Below, in pieces: positions 1-12,777 of a DNA stretch of 64,000 nt. Every line of letters starts with the position of its first letter. The first letter of the stretch is position 1. Both the position numbers and the translations under genes were made by a program. The DNA comes from Zygnema cylindricum (lineage: Eukaryota > Streptophyta > Zygnematophyceae > Zygnematales > Zygnemataceae). Below the pieces are notes generated by a model, which made no database searches, was not told where the DNA came from, and worked only from the letters and a program-made list of their open reading frames with translations. The stretch covers positions 1 through 64,000 of the forward strand of contig JBBHKE010002130.1 of the NCBI GenBank assembly GCA_037447655.1, in the 5' to 3' direction.

Positions 1-513
1 GCTTATACTGTACCAGGCTATTGTTTGCATTGAATAGTTCAAATGCATTAGGTCACTGATATTGGCCTGGGGTTTAGGCATGGTTGGGGAATTGCAGGAC
101 GAGTTCTGCTACCGTTATTTGTTGAAAAATAATTCGTTTGAGCACGGCTTTTATTGCCAACGGAAACCGACATAATTTGTTGAAGTCTGCGATAATTGAG
201 ATGGTGGATTTTACTCGAGGGGTGTGTCTACGACCTAAACAGCTTTTGGCAGTATATGGCCATCGCAATTTGGTTATCTCATTTTTTTTATATAAATCAA
301 TTTCTGCCTTTGTGGTGCGATTTTTAAACTTGATGTCCGAGAGTTTTTGCTTCCTTGGATGTCTTTTCAGTTGTAAGATACTTCTTCTGTTCTGAGGCAT
401 ATGCTGAGATTTGCTAGCTTGAATGCTTTTCTCCAACTGTGGAAATATTTAAAAAGGTTTGGTCCCGTGACTTTTTTTGTAAAGTGACTGAGTTTTTTTT
501 TCTGTAATTTACA
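1..513. other. AT-rich sequence, no gene assigned
   Basis: T-rich, intron-like sequence ending in a pyrimidine-rich stretch and an ACAG acceptor-like site just before the first candidate exon at about 514. The short open frames here have no recognisable domain. It is probably intronic or upstream sequence of the TIC100-like locus. Confidence 0.4.
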
Positions 514-3500
514 GGAGAATGTGAAAAGCCTAATTTTTCATTTGGTGGAGACATATGGTCAACAACTGTTGACTATGTGGACAAATTTAAACAACTTCAA
601 CTTAAATATGCTCAGGCATGTTATTTAACGACTCTCGGCTCTTCAACTTTTTTTGGGCAATTGAGTAATGCGGCAGAAAATTTTGCAATATTTTGGTCTG
701 ATTTTCTCCGTTGTGAGCAATAACATTGCAGGGTTTTTGTAGGATTTCAGGGTTTTTTTAGGTTTTTTAGGGTTATTTAAAAGGAATTGATAGTAATTAA
801 GCGAAATTTGTATTACTAGTGGAATGTAGTCCACTCCCATTTAAAATGTGTTATCGACAATTTTTTCTGCCTTTTGGACAGAAACACCGATTAGGGTTAC
901 ACTAATAGCCATTGGCAGTTTATAGGTTGCTGGATGAGACAAACATGAGATAAATGGCTGAACTTGGATTACATTTTACTGAAATGTTTGCAATAATCTG
1001 ATCTCTTTGACATTCATGAGAAGCGAGTTTTTGTTGACAAAATCAGAAATTTATGTCCGGAATAACTGATGAGTAATTTTTTTTTCTTTTTTTTTGTGGT
1101 TTGCAGTTTAAGGAAGGTCCTGCAGTCAATGAAACTCTTCCAACTGTAGCGACAACAGATACAGTAAAGGAGGTAAGAAAAGAAGGAATCCGAGAACTCA
1201 GAGGAGTCACAGGACTTTTTCCTTGCAAGTTAAAGGAGGAGGAAAGAAGATCGAGGACTTAACAAAGATGAGGAAAATTATTTCAATGAAGACAAGTTTG
1301 TCTCTGGTTTCGCTGGTTTCTGTTTGCTTCCTCCTGCATTCGGTATTGACTTAGGGAAACTAAGGCATCCATGTCAATGTTTTCTCTTATCTTATTACAT
1401 TTTGGAAACAAGTATGATTTCTTCGTCAGTTTTACTTGTGATTCGTTTTTGTTTCTTTGTACATTGATATGTCCTAGAGTCAAGTAAGAATTTCACTAGT
1501 GATTTTTACTTATGTCTTTGTTTTTGTTTTTGATTGCTTATTACATTTAAAAAACGAGTAAGAATTTCATGTATGGCTTTTATTTCAAGAAGGGCATTCA
1601 CCTAGCAGTCAGATTATGGTTGCCTATAAAGTTTTGTAATAAAAAGAAAATGAAGTTTAAAGGGAGGAATTAATGTTTTTTAATATATCACCTTTTTTAA
1701 ACACCTTTTTTTCTTCCTTCTGCAGTGACGAGGAACAATACACCACATCAGCTCCTGTCCAAATAGTGAAACCGAAAGCTGGAACTCGTATCATGGTGAA
1801 TGGAGCAGTATCTGTCCTCAAAGACTCCCCTTTAAGGTTCGAAATGTTTATCACGTCTCCCCTTTTTTTTGGATATCCCCTTCATAAATAGGGAGAGGAG
1901 CTGGAGTGTTCATTTGTACTGTTGTTTAACCTGGGTTTCATTTTCGATACAGTCAACCATATTTCTGATTTTAGTTACACCATTTGCTACCTTTAGTGTA
2001 GGTTTTAACTATATTTTAGAGTGGTCCCTTAAGCTCTATTGTTGCTGTACTGCAGCATAAGCTTCAATCCTTTCTTTTTTGCAAGTTTTTATGACTTTGT
2101 TTTGCATATGGGCCATTAAGATTCTGAGTGTTCACGAGTTTCATGATTGGGCTGTGATGTACCAATAACCAGAATGTTTTTTTTTTTGTGGTATATGACT
2201 TTGACTAGCATTGACATCATACAGAATCAATGTCCTAGGTGTTTTTTGACTTTGACTTTTCCAATATGTAGGATGTTTCCTGCATGTTATTTGAAAATTC
2301 AGCCAGCCTGTATAAGGCACATAGTACGACAATTGATTCAAGTGTATCCCCTTTTGGTTGCAGGTATGAAAGAGAATGGGTGCAGAATGGGTGCAGGGTC
2401 ACGGAGTTCTTACTGTTGACATTCCCAAGCGTGTTCCTGCTCCAGATTCAAAGTATGCCATTTGGAATCCGCCTGTTTCTTTCATGTGAAGGTCTTTTCT
2501 ATGTTTATAGAGTTTGTTGGCGGCTTTAATTTGCTGGAGTTAGCTGGAGAGTGCTTCTTGAGGCCTTTTTTTTTTTAAATGGCTGAGGTCTGGACTCAAT
2601 AGGTGGGAAAAATATGAAGGGCACACCATGAATTGCTATTAGAGTCCACAGCTTAAGTTTTTTTTTTTGGCCTCCGGTCACAAAATAGCGTTAGTAGTTC
2701 TAATAGGTTTTTTTAATACAGATCTTAAGAAGTTTATCCTTAACGAAATCATGATTAGTAGCAACAAAACAGGCCTCATGCTATTTATTTCTTACTCTAA
2801 TAGCTATTTACCGTTCACCATTCAAAAGCTGATGCTTCTGGTTTACAGCTTATCGCATTAATTCCCTTATGTGAGCCCCTTATGTTTATTTCTCTGATCT
2901 TTAGGGGCGCTCATGTTTGCAGGCTTAAAATTATGATGATATGAAGGATCTTTCGGAAGAAGCTCTATGGCCGCAGTCCGTAAGAACCCAACTCCCCTTT
3001 TTTGTATCCTGTTATGGAGAAAGTGTGTGTCAGATTAGTTTCCTGGAATGTGACTTTATCTTGTTACTACCAACGTCAATTGTATGTTTTTCACTCATTC
3101 ATTAGGACACCAAGATTTTTTGTCAGAAAAGAGTTTTCCTCTGCTGTTTAAAAGGGAAAGAGAACGATGTAGAAGGTAAAAGCTCCGTCGGCTTTTGAAA
3201 ATGCTATGTTTTATTTAGAGTGGTCAATGTGATTACTGTTATAATAGGTGCTAAAGCTTATTCAATGGAATACGTTATCCAGCCCCGTCGACTCTCTAAT
3301 CATGTTTGGCCGTGTTTGATGGCAGGCCGTAAGGGTCGGTACAAATATGCCGGAGAGATGAACCAGAATCGTATGCAGGGATGTGGAGTGTATGTACTTG
3401 ATGGACGGATGATTTGGGTACGATTTTTGAGCTTTTAAACCAATGCACTTTTTAAATTCATGCAGAATCTGAGAGTTGTGAAACATTGCGAATTTTTTTT

Positions 3501-5044
3501 GCATTGAGCTGATTCTTGTGAGGAGCTGATTCTGGTGAGGGCAGAATGCTTACTGTCATTTCAGTCTGGCTGGTTCTTCAGGGCAAGTGGTACTTTGGAG
3601 AACTTCTTGCTGATCCTGCTGATTGCAGAGACTTCTGCTGTAAGTCAAGACCTCTATCATAGCCCATTCCCACTGGAAATATTCTAACCTTCTCTAAGTG
3701 CTATTATCACCTTTCATGTCACGGGAGGACCTGGTTCAGGGCTGTTTTTCTTTGATTGAATTGTTGAGCTTCAAGAAGACATCTGTTCGTTACTTAGACT
3801 CAATGAAGGATTCTTCTTTTTCCTTATGAACCGCGACGTTTTAGCAGCTGTTTATGCATACACAGATTCAAATTGAATAAAATTAAAGCACAAATTGAGC
3901 ACAAATTGACAGATTGTGCGTTCTCTTGTGTAATACCTGAGTTTCAAGAAACAGTTTTGGTTGTCTAAAAATTTGCGTGTGTACTAACGTTATCGCACAA
4001 ATTTAGGAACACATCGCAAAGTCTTATTTTAGGTTTAAAGTTGTATAATTCCCGTCACAACCTTTGTCTTTGGAAGGAATGGGGGAATAGGCTATCTGAA
4101 CTCGAAGTTGTGTTATCTATAATTGCATTGAAGAAATTGGCACCCTAAATAATAGACTAGACATCAAATTTTGCTTATGTAGCATTTATGACTATGTAAT
4201 CGATTTAAAGTGAAGAGTACCGCTATGTTGTTCTTTTATCACTGGAGAACCTATCCGTATTCGTTCTTTGCTCGAAATACCCTTCATTGTTTTGCACTGG
4301 ATGGGTGTAATGATGCTAATTGTACTAGATGGTATTAACAAGACATGTCGGACAAGGAAGTACAAACACATCTAGAGGCAAAGGACCTTTTTTTGGTTTT
4401 CTGTGGTTTTTCCATTGACAGGGTTTACACCATTTATTTTAGAAATAGTATCTTTGTATTAGCTTAATGGTTCGTGTCTGCTCGGTGTCTGTGTCTCTTT
4501 CAAAGGTACAAATGAATGTATTAGACGTCCATCTCATGGCCATGACTGTAGTCTGAAAGAGTTCAGGAAGATGGTTCAGACGTTTCCAAGAGATCCAAAG
4601 TATGATTTAGTGTTTATAAACAACAGGAGTTTTTTCCTGGATTGGCAGTTTCATGCGGCAATGGTAGAGTTGGCAGCATCAAAGGCATGAATGGTCACCA
4701 TTAAACCTGATGGCAGTAAGTTTTTTGCCGACATTTTTTGATGGTGTGATTCGCAGTTACTTTAGGGTTTTTTGGTGTTTTTCAGGGTTTATTTTTTGTG
4801 TTCGAAGAAAATTTCTTGGTGTTACTACCGAAATGCTACCAACTTTGTGCCAAAACAATTGCTTGCAAAGAGGTACTAAAAAGGTTCTTTTTATGTGTAT
4901 AATAGTCTTGGGTGACGGTAAATTTATGCGATGACTAATTTCTTTCCTCGTTTTGTCTGTCTGTAGGTGAAACCCGCGATGACCTATTTGGATGTAATTC
5001 GGTTGTTGAGGGACACACCACCATTGCCCATCTCAGCATACCAG
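514..5044 (+). pseudogene. TIC100: TIC100-like MORN-repeat protein gene remnant, multi-exon
   Basis: TIC100 is a MORN-repeat subunit of the chloroplast inner-envelope import complex. Exon-like blocks flanked by AG/GT sites lie at about 2364-2452, 3326-3417, 3582-3639, 4507-4700 and 4967-5044. Weaker candidates are 514-615, 1107-1172, 1726-1836 and 2923-2979. Block 3326-3417 encodes a clear MORN unit (YKYAGEMNQNRMQGCGVYV). The next block has WYFGELL, and the one after has VELAASKA followed by KPDG. These occur in the same order as I recall in plant TIC100. Damage is visible. An 11-bp tandem duplication (2373-2383/2384-2394) shifts the frame inside a MORN unit. A TAA is in frame at the start of the 2923 block. 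A TGA at about 4687 stands where the family has Arg. I infer a decaying copy; mis-guessed splice sites or assembly error could explain part of this. Identity rests on memory of the family, without a search. Confidence 0.5.
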
Positions 5045-7429
5045 GTACTTGAAACAAAATCGACTTTGTTTTCACAATGCCACATCTTTTCTCAAGAGAA
5101 GTCTCACTTTTTTGGTCAAATCAACTAAACAGTCTGAGGTGTTGCTCTGATTTCGCATTGTTGAAGGAAGAGGGAAAACTAGGAAATTCATATCCAAACG
5201 TTTACTGTTAGTAAAGCAATCAACCAGATCAAACTTTTTTCTGCATGAGCATACGAGAAAATGTCTTTCCGGCAAGTGCATGGTCTAAAAGGGTAATTGT
5301 TTCTGTTGTAATTATATTTAAGGTGAATATCCTTACAAGTCTGTTTGTTATACACCACCTTTTGTTGCTATTATTTAATAACGCTTTTGTGCTCAGGTGG
5401 CACAAAAAACCGAGACGAAATTAGTTTTATTAGAGCTAATAGCAATTCACGGTGTAGCGATTGGCAGTGGTGTGAATTTTGACTAAAATCTCTTTGGTCT
5501 CAGTGGAACATTTCGTGGCTGTTCTCGTGGCAAAGCTTATGAATGCGGTTCTCTCTGTGCCAGGTGGCAAGAGAATGAAGGAGAAGAAATTGGTGAGTTA
5601 TACTGATTGAGAGAGGGTGGGGAAGGCAGAGAGGGAGGGGGTGGACAGCGACAAATGGAGGGAAGAGGGGCAGAGGGAGGGTGGGAGGGAGTGAGGGATG
5701 GAGGTAGGGAGTGAGAGGGAGAGAGAAAGCAAGAGGGAAAAATAAGTGAAACATTAAAAAAATATTTTTTATAGTTGTTAAAATATAGAAAATTTGTTTT
5801 ATCAAAGCGGGGTTTTGTATCAAACTCCCTTTTCAATCTTCCCTTTAAAATGCTGTACAATAGAAACAGACTAGGCAGAGCGATAAGATCAAAAAGGATC
5901 TGAAAATCAGTAAAAGAATACCAAAATAGCATTTGTAAAATCCGGCGATTTGAGCTCCCATGCAGTTGGAAACAAAATAATAGTAGTGATAACCTATGTG
6001 ACAGCGTTTGACCCTTCAATTAGGTTCCAGGCCTTGGAAGATACACTTCCCATCGCGATTAATAATTAGTAGTAACACTGATAATCAATATTAACAGTAA
6101 TAATTAGTGCTAATAATGTTAGTAACACTTAGTCCGTTGTTATTTTTTTGGCTGAAATTTATAAACGTGTTAAAAAGGAAGTCGGCTCAAAATGGTTATG
6201 TCACTCTGCACTAAATCAGTATTTGTGATACGAATCCCGTTAAAATATTAAAAATTCCTTTGCACTGATTCGGATTGGCAGCTAGTTTGGTAAACTGGGG
6301 GGCTCTCAAGGTTTTGGAGGTGGCTTTCATTTGCTCCAGTATGCTGATTGTATTTGTAAATTGTTGTTCCGAGTTTCCAGAACCTTCCTTCTCGTCCCCG
6401 TCGCGACAGGCGGTCACCTTACCGTCGAGATGCATTTCAGGAAACACAAATTTCCGCGGCAAATTTCAGCTTACCACTTTATTCACGAGGGTGAGTTCAA
6501 CATTCTGGGTTGTGAGAAATTGCCATCAAATTCAAGGTTTCCTAATTTTCTGCCTTGGAAAATTTTACAGTCGTTTACTTGTTTGTGAAACTTGCGGGAT
6601 GATACTTGTTTTGGAAGAAGTTTGCATTGTTGGTAAAAAGTTAATTTTGCGGGATATCTACAGGAGAAGATTCTGCCCCGATTGGCGCCATGCCGGGATG
6701 CAATCGTCGTGGTTGGAGAACTGGTCTCATTGATGAGGTGGGGCTTTGTTTTTCTTTAAACAGTTATCTATCATAGTATGTTAGACTCGAGATTAGCTAA
6801 TGTAACTGAAACCTTTTTTTCTTAGTCTTTGCTTTCTATCTTTCTTTGGCTTCTGTTGGAGTAAGTAATTGTCTTCCAGTAGTCCAACGTCTGTTGTGAA
6901 GCTCCAAGATGTTTGAGTTGGGGATCCTGGGTATGTTCGTCTGTTTTGAGAGAAATTGTGTGAACTTCTCGTCTCTCTTTCTTGTCGATCAAACAGGTAT
7001 ACAAAGCAAGGGAAGCGGGAGTGATCAAGTGGTGCTATGTCCAAAGGTGTCAGATGCCCTCAAGGTACGGTGGTCTTGTCTCACTGTAAGATTGCGAGAG
7101 TGATCTGGACATTATTATTTTCTTGCCATCATTGAGGTGGAATTCATTGCTTCTGCACATTCTTTTGCTCTGTTATATGGATATTCAGTTCCTAAGAGGT
7201 AGTCAATCTTTACAAGAATAGAGTGAATAGTCTTAGAGTAACCAGCTGGTATCTTAAAGTACAACTGAAAGCCATTTTCTGTTGTGGCATATTGTATTGT
7301 GCTTATGATTGCTGTAGCGTGTGCCTTGAGATTTTCCTTTTTGATAATTCAAGGATGGTTCTTGTATACGTGTTTCATTTCTTATCTGAAGGGTTTAGGG
7401 TTTTTTTTCTCTAATTAATAATATTCTCT
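5045..7429 (+). other. Possible further exons of the TIC100-like locus or a neighbour, unassigned
   Basis: Exon-like stretches lie between AG and GT sites, for example near 5503-5590, 6331-6490, 6663-6740 and 6996-7062. The last can be read as VYKAREAGVIKWCYVQR. None could be matched to a known domain, and the frame choice is ambiguous. The rest is AT-rich and intron-like, with a purine tract at 5608-5746. From about 7400 the sequence passes into the TAA repeat. Confidence 0.3.
5608..5746 (+). repeat. Polypurine (G/A-rich) tract
   Basis: About 140 bases are almost entirely G and A on the + strand, with many GGGAGGG and GAGAGA runs. The open frames on the other strand here (Pro/Leu/Ser-rich) are artefacts of this composition. 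Such tracts can form triplex or G-quadruplex structures; that role is inferred. Confidence 0.8.
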
Positions 7430-8391
7430 AGTCTCTAGTCTCTGTCTCTAGTCTTTGGACTCTAGTTAATAATAGTAGTTGATAAAAATTGTTAATAATA
7501 ATAGCTAATGATAATAGGTAATAAGTAATAGGTAATAGTAATAGTTAAAAAAACAATTAATAATATTAGGTAACGATAATAGGTAATTAATAATATGTAA
7601 TAATAATAGGTGATAAAAATAGGTATTAATAATAATTTATAATAATAGTTACTAACAATAGTTACTAATAATAGTTACTAATAATGAAAAATAGTTAATA
7701 ATACTAGGTAATGATAATAGGTAATGAAAATTTTTAATGATAATAGTTACTAATGAACTAATAATAGCTAATAATTATAGGTAATAATAATAGGTAAGAA
7801 AAAAAGGTAATAAAAATAGTCAATAGAAATAGGTAATAATAATAGGTAATAAGTAATAGGTAATAATAATAGTTAAAAAGATAATGAATAATAAAAGGTA
7901 ATGACAATAGTCAAAAAAATAATTAATCATATTACGTAATGATAATAGGTAATAAATACTAGGTAATAATAATGGTAATAAAAATAGGTGTTAATAATAT
8001 TTAATAATAATAGTTGCTAATAATAGTTACTAATAATTAAAAGTTAATAATAATAGTTAATAATTATAGGTATTAAACAATAGGTAATAATAATAGGTAA
8101 CGAAAATAGCTAATAAAAATAGTGATTAGTATTAGTTAATAATAATAAATAGAAATGATTAATAATAATAGTAAATAATAATACTAATAAATAATAAATA
8201 ACTTATAATAATAATAATGAAAATAAATAAATAGTAAAAAAAGTAAAAAAATAATAAATAAAAAAGTAGCTAAATATATAAATTAATAATAATAAATTAA
8301 AATAATAAAAAAGTATAATGAATAAGTATAATAAATAATAATACTGAATAATATATTAATTTTAATAATAGTAAATCATATTAAATAATCA

Positions 8392-8449
<58 letters not shown>

Positions 8450-11000
8450 GTATACATATCTTAGGCAAAAATGAGAATAAAAAATAATAATATTAATAAA
8501 TATAATAAATAATAATATTAATAAATAAAATAAATAAGTACTAATAGAATAAATAACAATAATAAAAATAATGAGAAATAATAATAATTAATAAGCATAA
8601 CATATAATAATATCAAGCAATTATAATAAAAATTATATCTAATAATTCCTAATAATAAAAAATATAATATTAATAAGTTATAAATTGTAAATATATGTAA
8701 TAAATAATTGTAACTAATAATAATAATAAATCATAATAACTAATATTTATAAATATGAAATACTAACTAGTTATAATAATGAATTATAATAACAAATAAT
8801 AAATACAATTAATAATGACAAGTAATAATAATTAAAAGTAATAAGGAAGATAAATAATACTCAATAATAATGAATAATAATAATAATATATAATAATAGT
8901 AAATTATAATAATTAACAATAATATGTAATAATAATAATTAATAATACTAATTAATCATAATAAATGATAACTAATAATAATCAGTAGTATAATAATTAA
9001 CAATAATAAATTATTATAGTAATCTTTAGTAATAACGTACAACATAAGACAACAAATATTAAAAATAAATAATAGTAATAAATAATAATAATAATAAACA
9101 GAAAAAGATTATAATGGTAAATTATAATAATAAAGAATTACATTGAATACTAAAAATAAACAATAATTATGATTAATATATTATCAAGAGTAAATAATAA
9201 TAATGATGATAATAAGATATAATAATAATAAGTAATAGATAATAAAACTAAATAAAAAATAATGAATAACAATAAACAATAAATGAAGTAAGTAATAAAT
9301 ATTATAAAAAGAATTAATAATAAGTAATTATTATATACAATAGTAGTTATTAGTAGTAACTCGTTAAAACAGTAAATTATAATAACTAATATTAATGAAA
9401 AATAAATAATAACTAATAACTAATAATAATAAATATTTACTTATTATATTAATAAATAAAAGTAACTACTTATAAAAATGAAATAAAAAATAATAATAAC
9501 CAATATTAATGAATAATAAATAACAACTATTAATAATAGTTAATAATAATACTGAAAATTAAATACAATAATTAATGACAAATTATAATTATAATAACAA
9601 TTATTAATATTAAACAATAATAACAATTTATGATAATAGTGGTAATAATAGTAATAATTTATATTAATAAATAATACAATACTAATTAATTATAATAATA
9701 TTGATTAACATATAATAATAGTAATAATAAAAACAAAAAACAAATATATATTAATACTAATAAAATAAATAAATAATATTTGAAAAAGTAAAGAAAGAAA
9801 AAGGTAAATAAATAATAACTAAAAAAATATTAATAATAGCTAATGATAAAAAAATATTATAATATATAATGATAAATTATTAATAATAAACTTCAATAAT
9901 AAACAATTATATTGAATTCTAATAATAAATAATAACATTGAATAATAAATTGATAAGAGTAAATAATAATAAAAATGATAATAAGAAATAATAATAATAA
10001 TAAATAATAATAATAATAAGTAATAATTAATAATTAATAATAAATGAAGTAAATAATAAATGAAGATAATAATAAATTTTATAGCAAAATAAATAATAAA
10101 TAAAAATCATAAACAATAATAATAAATAGTAGTAACTACTAATAATAATAAATAGTAATTTATAATAATAAAAAATAAAAGTAACTAATAATAACAAATA
10201 ATAAACAATAACTGAAAATAATAAAAGATAGTACTAATAATTAATTATAATAAGTATAATTAATAATAGCTAATATTAATGAATAATAAGTAATAACAAA
10301 TAATAATAACTAACAATAAATAATTATAATTAACATAATTAATAATAGTAATAACAATTAACAATAATAAACAATAATAAACAATAATAATAATTAATAA
10401 TAAGAATTATTAGTAATAATTATTAATATTACTTAATACTAGTACTAATTAATGTTAATAATAATAAAATATAACCAATTATAGTAAATAGTAATAATAA
10501 TTAGTAAAAATAATAAATATAATTAGTAATAATATACAATAGTAATAATTAATAATAATAAGTAATAATGATAACAATTACTAATAACAATTAATAATAA
10601 TAATAAACAATAATAAGAATCATTAATATGATTAGTAATAATAATTAACAATAAACATTGATAAAAATTATCAATAGTAAATAACATTAATCAAATATAG
10701 TATATAATAGTATCAATTAACAAAAATAATTAATAGTACTAATTAATCATTGTAAACAATAATAATAATAATTAATAATAATAATTAGTAACAATAATAT
10801 TTTGTAATGATTAATAATAATAATAAATAATAGTAATAAATATTAATAATAATTAATAATAATAAGTAATAATAAAAAGCTAAAATAATAAGTTATAATA
10901 ATAATTAATGATCACAAACTATAATAATAATTAAGAAGAACAAAGAATAATTAATAATGATAATAAAAGCTAATATTTGTTATTACCAATTAATAATTTG
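7430..11000. repeat. Degenerate TAA/ATA-type repeat block, about 3.5 kb
   Basis: Almost pure A/T sequence built from TAA, ATA and TAATAGG-like steps. The left third is rich in (AAT)nAGGTAAT variants. Further right it is mainly AATAATAAT with scattered C. It contains no credible open frame and no embedded element apart from a (TA)n microsatellite near 8.4 kb. Confidence 0.9.
8395..8458. repeat. (TA)n microsatellite
   Basis: Uninterrupted TA dinucleotides over about 40 bases followed by two TGTATATATA units, embedded in the TAA block. Confidence 0.9.
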
Positions 11001-11012
11001 TTTTAGAATACC

Positions 11013-12772
11013 CTAGAATATCTTCGTTTCATCATCATTATAATCATCATCTTCGTCGTCGTCGTCATTATCATCATCATCATCATCGTCATCATCATCA
11101 TCATCTTGTTGTTGTTGGTAGTTGTGTGGTCGTAAGTTGTTGTCGTCATAAGTGGTCATGTTGTGTGAGTTGTAATCCTCATTGTCATTAGTCATCATTC
11201 TAGCATCATCAGGAATCACCATGATACATGGTCATTATGCATTGTCATCATTGGGCCATCATCATGTGTTATCTCCATGCATCACAATTATACAACATCA
11301 TATAGCACCATGGTCATTACATCATCATCATTCTCCACCATCACGGTTTACTACCATGCACTATCATCATGATCCATCATAATGCTTTCCCATCATTCAA
11401 CATACGAATACATCATCATTGTGCACCATCATTGCTCATCATCATTCTGCACCATCATTACGCACCATCACAATTGTTCTATCGTCATTGCACCATTTTT
11501 ATTGCACCGTCATTATTCACTATCATCCATCATGCATCATTATCATGAACCATCATTGTCCAGCATCATTGTTAACCATCATTATTCATCACTTGAGTTT
11601 TTGCATGTTGCACCACAATCAAAAATCATCATCATGCATCATCATGATCAATCACTATGCTTTTTGAACATAGATCATATTCATTCATCATAATCATGCA
11701 CCATCACCGTGCACCACCATCAAGGCACCATCATCGTTGCACCATTACCATGCACAGTCGTTATGCTCCACAATCACCTTCAATCACCACGTATCAATAC
11801 ATGCACTGCCATCTCACACCATTATCATGCGTAATAATTATGCACCATCATCTTTAAGCAACATCGAGCACCATTGCTAATGCACTGTCATGTTGTTCCA
11901 TTGCACTATGATCATCCAGTATCATCACCCATGAAAATCATGCACCATCTTCTTCCATCATCATTATACACCATCACCAAGCACTATTGTCTTGCCCCAT
12001 CATCATTCATCAAAATCATGCACTATCATCATTGCACGAATAATACTACACTAACATCATGCACCATAATAATGCATCATTATTGTGCACCATTTCTTCC
12101 ACAATCTTGCACCATCATTATGTACCATCATAATCTATAATGCAAACCATCACCATGCAACATCATCATTGCAACATCATGTGTCACGTTTGGTGCACCA
12201 TCATAGCACACTATCAAGTCGTCATGCACCAACGTCATGCATCATCGTCAGTGCACTAATACTTTGTAACATTTTCATTGCACCATTATCGGTGGAATTC
12301 TATCATGCATCACCATCATGCATTGTAAGCATGCATCATCATCTAGCTTTATAAACATGCTTATCACCATGAACCATCATTTTGCACCATCATTATTGCA
12401 TTGTGGTCATGAACCATTATCATGCACTATCATCGGAAAACATCATCATTGCATCATTATCGTGCCACATCATTATGCATTGTTATCATGCAGCATCATC
12501 ATTCCACCATCATGATGCTATATCACCATGAATCACGAGCATGCACAATTTAGTGCACTATTATCATTGCTCCGTCACCATTGCACCATAATTGTGCACT
12601 ATCATCGTGCATCATTGTCATGCGCTATCATCATGGACCATCATAATGTGCTAGTTCATAAATTCTATCATCATTGCATCGTTATCATGCCACATCATCA
12701 TGCACCACCTCATGCACCTTTCATGCGTCTTTATCGCCCCTTAATCATTATTGCAAAATTATCAAGCATCAT
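11013..12772. repeat. Degenerate CAT (ATC) repeat, CACCATCATCATGCA-type units
   Basis: About 1.75 kb of CAT-based sequence. It starts with nearly pure ATC triplets and shifts into loose 12-15-mers of the form CACCATCATCATGCA. Many long open frames exist because the period is three. They encode His/Ile/Ser/Cys-rich strings, or poly-Asp on the minus strand, and show no domain. The block ends abruptly at the truncated RNase H end of a copia element. Confidence 0.9.
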
Positions 12773-12777
12773 TGCTA

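Noticed and set aside
5500-6019. Pro/Leu/Ser-rich open frames on the minus strand
   Set aside because: Composition artefact of the purine tract on the other strand.
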